A stretch of DNA of 64,000 nucleotides from Symbiodinium natans (lineage: Eukaryota; Sar; Dinophyceae; Suessiales; Symbiodiniaceae), in assembly GCA_905221605.1 (NCBI GenBank), contig CAJNDS010000424.1:252478-316477 (forward strand), in the 5' to 3' direction. Both the position numbers and the translations under genes were made by a program. Each line of letters opens with the position of its first letter. The stretch's first letter is position 1. This document shows positions 43,101-51,500 of this stretch, piece by piece. The notes beneath the pieces were generated by a model. The model was not told the origin of the DNA. It did no database searches and saw only the letters and a list, made by a program, of their open reading frames with translations.

Positions 43101-46100
43101 TTGTCTTGAAGGGATTGCGATGAACCCTAAACCCTAAACCCTAAACCCTGAACACTAAACCCTACTAAACCCTAAGCTCCTAAGCCAAAAATCGGCCCCT
43201 TACGTAACCCTCCAGAACTGCCGCGAGGAGAGTTTGGTCAAGGCGATGCAAAAGTCGACCGGTCGAAAGGACGATGGCCCAGAGGAGACATGCATCGTCT
43301 CAGGATGTTCGTCTACAGCCTGAAGCTCCGACTCTAAAACCGTTCGCCCTCCCAACCGCCCCGCCCACAAGAAATCCCTAAACCCTAAACCCTAAATCCC
43401 CAAGCCCCCAGAGCACGGCATCCATCAGGACTCACAGCTTTTGAGCTTTTCAGTCCGGGAGGGCGATGTGCTCGTCCTGGGCCCGGCCCCTACGACGAGA
43501 GTCGTAACCCACCCCCCGCAGCATCCGGCCTTTGAAACTGCAGCATGAAGCACGTGTGGGGTTTTCGTCTTTCAGCCTTATCTGAGTTCGAACCCAAAGA
43601 AACCTACGGCACCAACCCAGCCACCCTAAACCCTAAACCCTAAACCCTAAACCCTAAACCCTAAACCCTAAACCCTAAACCCTAAGCCCCCCAGCTGAGG
43701 CACTGACGGATTGTGGGACAACCTCTACATGCCAGAGGCAAGCACTCCGATACACTCCGAGCACTTCGCGGTGTTGGATTAGGGTTTATAGGGCTAAGAG
43801 CCTCCAGGGTGCCTAGGGCTTCATGGGGCTTAATGCTCTTAGGGTTTAGGGTTTAGGGTTTAGGGTTTAGGGTTTAGGGTTTAGGGTTTAGGGTTTAGGG
43901 TTTGCGGTTTGCGCCGCCAGGTTTGCAACATCGTCGCAGCGGCGGTTGGCCCGCTGGAGGTGGAGAACGGCGCCGCCCCCAGAATTGCACCTCCAGGGAA
44001 GGGCTGTGGGGCCTTTTTTTAGGGTTTAGGCTTTAGGATTTAGGGTTTAGGGTTTGCTCAACTACTGCTTGCTTGAAAGGGCCCACCAAAAACGAACGAT
44101 GAAAATCCCCACGTTACCCTTACAAGGAAAAATGGAGTTTTTACAACTTTCTTAGCGCTTATTCTTCAGCACTTAGTCGTAAATCTAACCTCTGGCCCAG
44201 GCCCATGATGACAACCCGGGTTGGGGCAGTGTGCAGTCGCCGCCATCCTAAACCCTAAACCCTAAACCCTAAACCCTAAACCCTAAACCCTAAACCCTAA
44301 ACCCTAAACCCCCAAGGTCACTTCACCGAAGCAGCCTGGGGCCAAGCAGTGAGAGCCAGCCGAGTGCAGAGTGAGCCCCGGATCCTTGGTCCTCCGTGAG
44401 GGCAGCACTCAGATGATCTTGCCTTTCAGGCCCTAGACCCTAAACCCTGAACCCTCAACCCTAAACCCTAAACCCTAAACCATACTAATGGGCACCCAAC
44501 AAGGGACTCTTAAGTTGAAGACTTGCCCAGGGACCCTCATATAGGTGCCTTAAGAATTAGAACAGGGTTTTGGCGGTTATTTGCGATTATTACAAAGGGA
44601 CAATAGGGGAATACTATGAGTAATTCTTCCGACCCAAAATAAACCCTAAACCCTAAACCCTGGACCCTAAACCCTAAACCCTAAACCCTAAACCCTAAAC
44701 CCTAAACCCTAAACCCTAAACCCTAAATCCTAAACAATGGGCACCCAAAAGGGGACTCGCGGAAGCTGCAGGCCCAGATCGCCGAAGCCCTTGCAAAGGC
44801 AGGATGGAAGCAGAATTGGGGTTTAGGGTTTAGGGTTTAGGGTTCAGGGTTTAGGGTTTAGGGTTTAGGGCCCTAAGCCCCCAAAATCCCCTAAACTCCC
44901 ACAGTAGAACCCCTAAACTCTACAAATCGAACTACATCATCAAACCCGAAAGCCAGGCACCATGACCACCTAACAACCCCTAGATCCCACACCCAAAACC
45001 CCCCCCCATCCGATGGAGAACGCCGCAGGAACCCTAAAACCCCAAATCCTGGGAGTCTCTGAGCTCTAGTGTCAATTTCAACCCCCCACGTTATTCCCTA
45101 AATGTCCAAACGCTGAACCCAAAACAATGAACCCCTAACCCTAAACCCGGAACCCTAAACCCTAAACCCAAAACCACCGAATTGGCACAGGCAGCGCATT
45201 GGCGCTCCCTTAGTCGCGATGCAAGGCCGGGGCACGTGAAGCCGCCATTTTTTTAGGTAGGGGTTCAGAGGGTTTAGGGTTTAAAGGGTTGAGGGCTTAG
45301 GGTTTAGGGTTTAGGGTTTAGAGCCCAGAACGAGTAGGCCCTTATTCCCTTTTTTTTTTTTTTTTTTGGGGGGGGGGGGGTAAAGTCCCTTATTCAGGCT
45401 TTAGCTCCCTTACTTAAGGTTTAGGGTTGATGTCCCTTACTTAGGGTATAGGGTTTCGGGTCTCGGGTTCCACAGGGGAGGTCGGAGGGGCGGTTTCACT
45501 AAGGGGGGTTGGGTTCTAAACCCTAAACCCTAAACCCTAAACCCTAAACCCTAAACCCTGAACCCTGAAGTCCCTAAACCCTAAACCCAGGAGTGACCTA
45601 GGAACAACAAGGGTGGCCTTGTTGGTTGAGAGGGCCCTTAGAAGGGAACCTAAGCCCTGAATCCTAGGTACGGGACCTTAAGCCTAAGTAAGGGACCTAA
45701 GCCCCAAACCCTAGGTAAGGGACACATACGAAACCTAAACCCGAAACCCTAAGTAAGGGACCTAAATCCCCAAGCAGGGCACCTACACCCTGAACCCTCA
45801 CTACATAAGGGACCCAATTGAAGGGCATGAACCCTAAACCATGAGCCTTAAGTAAGTAGGACCAAGGGACCTAAACCCTAAGTAGGGGACCTAAACCCTA
45901 AACCCTAAGTAGGGGCCTGAACCCCACACCCTAAGCCCTAAGTAGGGGACCCTAAGTAAGGGACCTCAACCTTAAACCTTAAACCCTAAACCCTGAACCC
46001 TAAACCCTAAACCCTAAGCCATGAAGCACCTCAGGACGCCGTTCTCGGTCCATGGCCGCAAGGCGCTGGCTTAGGGTTTGGGTTTCGGGTTTAGGGTTTA

Positions 46101-46945
46101 GGGTAGCTACGCGGTCTCTCAGTATGGGCCCTTAAATGGGGACGGCTTTGGGTGTACCCTATACAGCCCAAGCGCCCGTACTTCAGATAAATTTTGGGGT
46201 TTATAGGATTTTCAACGGGTGTATATCAAGGCTTTATAGGGGTAAGGCGAGCGTTTTCGGAACCCGCGGGAGGGTGGGGGGCCCTGAACCCTAAACCCTA
46301 AACCCTAAACCCTAAACCCTAAACCCTAAACCCTAAACCCTAAACCCTAAACCCTAAACCCTAAACTCTAAACCCTAAACCCTAGCTGTGAGGCCGGGAT
46401 CGCCCACACTGGTGGAAAGATGGATGACATTACCTGTGCGCGGGCCTTGGGCGTCATTCCCGATTTTGGGGAATTGAATGAACCCCTCAAAATTTTCATG
46501 GCTGGGGACGAAAGGAGCCCTAAAAGGGTTTAGGGTTTAGGGTTTAGGGTTTAATTAGGGTTTAGGGTTTAGGGTTTAGGGTTTAGGGTTTAGGGTTTAG
46601 GGTTTAGGGATATAAGAGGGAACATCCCAACGCATATACCTGAATAGGGATTCTCATGGCATTGGGGACATGACCTGAATTATACGGTTCACCCTCCTCC
46701 CCCCCCCCCCCCCCCACCCCCCCCCCCCACCCCCCCCCCCCCACCCCCCCCCCACCCAACCCCCCCCCACACCCCCCCCCCCCCCCCCCCACCCCACCCC
46801 CCCCCCCCCCCCCCCCCCACAAAAAAAAGAAAGGGCCAAGTTGTAGGTAAGAACCATTGAGCCATAGCCTGATCCCCACAGCCCTAAAGCCTAAACCCTC
46901 AACCAGCACGAGGTTTGCGCGTGGGTCCTGGCTGACCGGCAATGA
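37108..46945 (+). CDS. PTC7-type PP2C protein phosphatase, copy B (catalytic exons)
   Basis: Head-to-tail paralogue of copy A with the same exon order and phases. Exons: 37108-37130, 37202-37274 plus 37406-~37462 (split by an introner), 37610-~37656, 37733-37767, 38563-38599, 38880-~38930, 40263-40304, 40612-40653, 41488-41524, 42117-42143, 42427-42471, 42540-~42597, 42895-~42930, 43439-43490, 43700-43737, 43921-~43960, ~44320-44345, 44772-44798, 45191-45225, 46035-46062, 46393-~46438, 46913-46945 (TGA). Motifs: FHPGAFSIAHPDK, GNEDS, VADGVGEWGWRFG, RHFADELMWGC, GSATALVTALG, GIASLGDS, CRTEEQQ, REGDVLVLGTDGLWDNLY, AQIAEALAK, GGKMDDIT, VCAWVLADRQ. The metal-binding Asp residues are kept. The GGED motif is GNED here, and the exon at 37610 seems one base short relative to copy A, so activity is less certain. 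Introns are larger than in A mainly because of telomere-type arrays and inverted-repeat elements. Confidence 0.85.
37275..37405 (+). mobile_element. Introner-like element, family E, inside a phosphatase B exon
   Basis: A 131-bp element with ~35-bp inverted ends: GTACCCAAAGAGCCCAATA on the left, and its inverse TATTGGGCTCTTTGGGTAC just before the final AG on the right. It interrupts an exon that is continuous in copy A (19343-19502). Removing exactly GT...AG joins ...LAWH to MARQDPE in the frame that continues to FHPGAFS. The second copy of this family is at about 27759-27857. Confidence 0.85.
37502..37586 (+). repeat. Interstitial telomere-type array (TTTAGGG)n absent from copy A
   Basis: Twelve TTTAGGG units between CGTTTGGA and AGCTGTGAAGATCGGG. 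In copy A the same flanks (CGTTTAGGA and CGCGAAGATCGGG) are separated by about 15 bases at 19522-19540. Confidence 0.95.
38317..38416. mobile_element. Inverted-repeat element, family G
   Basis: Ends GGGGCTTTCCGAAATCCGGG and CCCTTATAGTCGCAAATCCCC-like are inverted. It lies within a phosphatase B intron. The neighbour 38735-38836 is another G copy (GGGCGTTTACGAAGGTAGGG ... AATTTCGGAGACCCCC). Confidence 0.6.
39484..39600. mobile_element. Inverted-repeat element, family D, copy 2
   Basis: Ends CTTGGTAGCCCAGT and ACTGGGCTGCCAAG (13/14 inverted match). The interior has GGTTCCCTTAGAAAAG and AAAAAGGGTGCCCTTA. It immediately precedes a segment shared between copies A and B (GAGAGCCGGGCCTTGGCAGG). Confidence 0.85.
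41789..42058 (-). repeat. Long interstitial telomere-type array (CCCTAAA)n, 3' part of an intron
   Basis: About 270 bases of CCCTAAA, near perfect, in the phosphatase B intron 41525-42116, whose 5' part carries TTTAGGG/TGTAGGG-type repeats (41578-41785). Confidence 0.95.
45285..46020. repeat. Intron filled with inverted TTTAGGG/CCCTAAA and AAGTAAGGGACC repeats
   Basis: Phosphatase B intron 45226-46034. The 5' part has TTTAGGG units and two or three TCCCTTACTTAGGGT-type units (45390-45455). The 3' part has at least eight AAGTAAGGGACCTAA-type units (45650-45970) in the opposite orientation, then CCCTAAA. The matching intron of copy A is 173 bases with no array. Confidence 0.85.
46697..46818 (+). 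repeat. C-tract of about 120 bases with interspersed A
   Basis: Nearly uninterrupted C with single A residues, between the last two phosphatase B exons. On the - strand it is a G-tract able to form quadruplexes. The length is likely error-prone in the assembly. Confidence 0.9.
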
Positions 46946-48400
46946 ACGCCGCAACCTGGGCCGTTGCGCCACCTTGGGGATCAAACGAACCCTCGAACTG
47001 GGGTTATATACCCCTTGCTGTTGTAATCTTTATCAAGGTATATGGACCCTAAAACCTAAACCCTGAACCCTAAACCCTAAACACTTTTAGGGTTCATTTC
47101 ATCCCCAGGGCAATCTCGAGGTTCCCCGTTTCTCAACCCCCTTGGAGAGCCCACGACTTGCACCTCTACTTATCTGCTTTCAATCCGCGCACAGAGAACT
47201 CGTGTGAAACCATGGGCTACCTGGGACTCTCTTTTACAGCTAGTGGTAACTGCCCTTAATGAGCATGGTCGTTGGGCCTGCCCGTGGAACAGGGTATTCT
47301 CCCCTTAATGAGGAGGTTCTACCCATAAAGCTTTAGGTCAAGAGGGTCCCAGGTCGTCGTTGTAACAGCGGGACCAGCGTTGTGTCTTAGACCCAACAAA
47401 CGGGGTCGATGACATGAGAGGTTCCCGGTGCAAAGGATGGGTTCCAGGATGGTTTCCAGGATTTATGTATGCATATATGCTTGCTTTTGGATTCGCGAAG
47501 ATGCTGGACCCGAACGGCCGGAGGCCCGACGGAGGTTCACATCTTCGTGGTATCCAGAAGACATGAATTTCCGATGTGCGCACATCAACATCAGATGCTC
47601 GGTGTCGGGAATTGGGTTGGAGGGCCTAAGGTAGGTGGATCTCGCTAAAGGAAACCCTAAACCCTAAACCCTACTCCGTGCTCTAAACTTTGAACCGCTC
47701 TGGCAAGACCTTGGGTGCAGCTTGGTCAGATCTGTGTGAGGTGTGAGATCTGCGTGCCACTTCCCGCGACCCGGCTCAAGGGAACGTCAACTAGCACCCG
47801 CGCCGCTTCCCAACGGCTCGGCTTAAAGATGGGTGACTCGCTAGCAAGCTCGCAGTCCTCCAACTCAGATTACTGAGTTTAATAGAGATTTTAATCTAGT
47901 ACCTCTACTACAATCCCTTTAACAGAACTGTTCGTATGAGGGCCAACATCCCAAAGTTTGAGGTTTAAGGGTTCAGGGGGGTTTGGGGCAGAGAGGGTGT
48001 GGGATGTTGGGGGGGACGTGTGGCCTATGACAAGCTACAACTCTGAGGTTTGCTTCCTGACAGCCGTTGGGATTAGGGTTTAAGGCTTTAGGAAGAAACC
48101 CGGAAGTCCGGAAATCGTATGCCCTACATTCTAAACCCAAGGCCCAATTTGGGCACTTGGTTTCCGAGCAGATGGTCGACATATGATCCCAAACAGTATC
48201 CCTAAACCCTAAACCCTAAACCCTCAACCCTCAACCCTAAACCCTAAACCCTAAACCCTAAACCCGAAACCATTGGGTTCCCCGAAAGAGCTGGACAAGT
48301 CCGTAAACCCTGAGCCCTTGGGAGTGGTCGATGAGTAGGCCCGCATTGAAGGTGCAGGGAAGCTAGGACCCAGGGTTTAGGGTTTAGGGTTTAGGGTTTA
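46946..48400 (+). repeat. Spacer module XM, copy 4
   Basis: Starts at the stop of phosphatase B (TGA inside CAATGAACGCC) and contains GACCCGAACGGCCGGAGGCC, TTCACATCTTC, CCCAACGGCTCGG and CAAGCTCGCAGTCCTCCA. It is more diverged than copies 2 and 3 and is followed by RPL27 instead of another phosphatase. It contains a family F element (47221-47352) and CCCTAAA arrays. Confidence 0.75.
47221..47352. mobile_element. Inverted-repeat element, family F
   Basis: Ends CTGGGACTCTCTT and AAGAGGGTCCCAG are inverted with one mismatch. The interior shows CCTTAATGAGCATGG and CCCCTTAATGAGG. The other complete copy is 61133-61250. Confidence 0.8.
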
Positions 48401-48560
48401 CCTTTTCGGATCCCGATATAATTCGGAGCCTCAAAATTACGTAGGAGCCTCCCCCTGAAAGAGACCCTGAAACCCTAAACCCTGAACCCTAAGCCCGAAA
48501 CCCGAAACCGTAAAACGCTAAACCCTAAACCCTAAACCCTAGACTCTAAACCTTATTCAG

Positions 48561-51500
48561 GCCGATTCATCAAGTCCGGTCGTGTTGTCGTCCTGCTCCA
48601 GGCCCGGCCTCAGCACAAGCCTGGCCAGTCTTCCTGAAGGGCTCATGCAACTTAGGACCGAAACCCTCAACCCTAGCCCTAAACCCTAAACCCTAGCCCT
48701 AAACCCTGAACCCCTAGCAGGAGGGTTTAGGGTTCAGGGGTTCATGCTGTTGCGTTTAAGGGTTGGACCAAACCTCAAGAGATTACAACCCTCCTTATAA
48801 GCCAGGTATTGTCAGCGATACAGGGTCCGAGGATGAAGTGCAACTTGTAGGATTTATTTCATGCGTTGGTGTTGTGCTACTGGGCTTCATATGCTTTTTT
48901 TAGTTTGATAGGGCTTAAGTTTCTTCCGCCGTTTAGGGCGTTTGAGGCTTGGTGTGCTTACATGCTTGAGTATTTCTTCCAGCTTTGTCGGGTTAACAGT
49001 GTTGAGGGCCTTCAAGGCTTGAAGGATCTGGGGATATTCGGAGCATGTGTGGGGCTGGATGGGCTCATAGGCCTGGCAGGTTAGGGAAAGAGCTGGGACG
49101 TAGGATTGTGGGGATTGGTCACTTCGTTGGGCTGTGCTGTAGGAGGTGCAGTGAAAGCACAGTACCGTAAGGTTTCTGGTATGTGCTTTAGGCAATCTGC
49201 GCCGATATTGCTGCGTCCAGTCCAACGCTTCTTGACTGGCAGGGCCGCTACGCGGGCAAGAAGGCCTGCGGCGGGCATGTCTCGCAAGTTGCAACACTAC
49301 ATTTGTACAGCACTTTTAAATTTGGTATGGTGCTACCTTGCCTGTCTTGCTGCTCCCCATTATCTCCCGCCCTCCCACTGCCTTCCCCCAACAAAACCTG
49401 AGGAGATGCAGCTGGTGCGGCTTTTTTGTGATTGCATGGTGCTCATGTTCGGTCTAACCATGTGTTTCGATGTTGCTGTGTCCCGAATATCGATCACGAT
49501 CGTCGAACGAAGAAATATCAGCACAAGGCATATTCAACTCCGATAATTTCTACTCAGCTATTGTGCAAGCCATTCCTAATGCGCAAAGCAGAGCAGGTTG
49601 CAGTAAGCTGTATCAGCCGTCTGGATGTCGTCATGGCCATCGGCACATCTCACACAAGCGAAGACGGGTTGAGGGTCCGAACACGACGACGGTTCTGAAA
49701 ATCGTGTCCTCGGCACGTCTGACCCCTTGGACTGCTGATGCCCTTGGCACGCAACGACGCCAAAATCATGGCTTCCACAAACACCAACCACCACGTGACG
49801 CTAAACCCTAAACCCTAAACCCTAAATCCTAAACCCTAAACCCTAAACCCTAAGACGCTTGCGAAGGCTGAAGCGAGAATCGGTCAGCATCCCTAAATCT
49901 CCAGATCTCCTGGCTATGCTTCGGGATACTTGGAGGTTCATGGTACTTGCTAACCAATATAGCTGTACTTCTAACTTTACTTATACCATCTTACAACCCT
50001 ATCAGGGCACTTAAAGGGCTGTAAGTGGGTTGTTTTGGTTGATTAATAAGTACCACGAACCTCCAAGCAGAGCCCAAGCATGCCCCAAACCCTAGACCCA
50101 CCCGAAGCCCTACACCCTAAACCCTAAACCCTAAACCCCGCTCAAAACCCGAAGCCCTACACCCTAAAGCCCTAAGACGAAGTGAAGGCCATCGTCGTCA
50201 AGACCTTTGACGACGGCTCCAAGGCATTTAGGGGCTTAGGGCTGTTAGTTCTCAGGGATTAGGATTCCCTTCTTTGGGAGGTTGGGTTTAGGGATCTTGG
50301 GATCTTGGGATAGACTTCCCTTCTTTGGGGGGGGGGGGGGGGGGGTTCTCGGGTTTTAGGGTTTTAGGGTTTGGCTTCCCTTTATTTCGCGGTTCGGTTC
50401 CCCCTGTAGTCTGTAGTCTCCAGGGGGGACCTCCTACTTCCCAAACCCTAAACCCTAGCCCTAAACCCTAAACTCTAAACCCTAAACCCTAAACTCTCAA
50501 CCCTAGCCCTAAACCCTAAACTCTAAACCCTAAACCCTAGCCCTAAACCCTAAACTCTAAACCCTAAACCCTAACACCTGAAAGCCCTACGCTAGACCAA
50601 GCAGGGTGCCCTGCGGTTTTCTGTTCTTGGGGGCTCCATTTTTACCTAGAAGTTGGGGGAGTTAGACAGCCGTATCTAGGGGGGTCCTCAGAACCTATGA
50701 ATTCGTAGGGCTTGGGAGTCATGGGAATTGGTTACTTTAGGTTTAGGGTTTAGGGTTTAGGGTTTAGGTCTAGGGTTCAGGGTTTAGGTCTAGGGCGTAG
50801 GGTTTAGGGTTTTGGGCTTCGGGTTTAGGGTTTAGGGCTTAGGGTTTAGGGTTTAGGGCTAGGGTTTAGGGAATTGTTGGAGGCCCGATCCTTCGGCCAC
50901 GCCCTGGTGGCTGGAATCGACCGAGCGCCACTGAAGGTGACGAGGCCGGCGCGTCCATTGCTTGTGGGGTTTACGGTTTAGCGTTTAGGGTTTATAAGGT
51001 TTAGGGTTTAGGGTTTAGGGTTTAGGGTTCAGAGGGGCTACTTGTGGGTTCATGGGGTACTTGGAACCCCAAGTATAACTGCACTTAGAAGCCCCCTAAG
51101 TCCTCTAAGTAGGCTATGAGTAGACTCATACTTGGGGTTGTAAGTACCCATGAACCTCGAAGTACTTGGGGTTGATAGGGTTTAGGGATAGGGTTTAGGG
51201 CTTACTCAGGGTCTATGGGCTCTATATGGGTTTAGGGTTTCGGGCTTAGGGTTATTTAGGGTTTGTTTGGCGTGAAAAGGCGGCTTGTAGGGTTGAAGGC
51301 TTGTCGGTTGTAGGGTTTAGGGTTTAGGGTTTAGGGGTGAGGGGGCTGGCCTCGTCTTCCTAAGCCTGGTGCATGTACCGCCGTGCTTCAACGGAGCATC
51401 CTGGGGACTAGGGACTCGCCGTGTCTCTTTTTGGAGCCGAACTGCTAAACCCTATAGACCCTATAAAACCTAGAAACCCTATAGACCTTATAAACCCCAT

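Noticed and set aside
46604-46984. Glycine-rich proteins on the - strand
   Set aside because: They are translations of the C-tract at 46697-46818, inside a phosphatase intron.
47772-47780. Spliced-leader relic CGGCTCAAG in spacer copy 4
   Set aside because: The aligned spacer copies have unrelated bases there and no leader-like sequence upstream, so the match is by chance.
50177-50187. Earlier start of the RPL27 third exon at the CCCTAAG acceptor (adding DEVK)
   Set aside because: It would break the phase with the GRYAGKK microexon and insert residues absent from eL27; GTGAAG|GCC joins them exactly.
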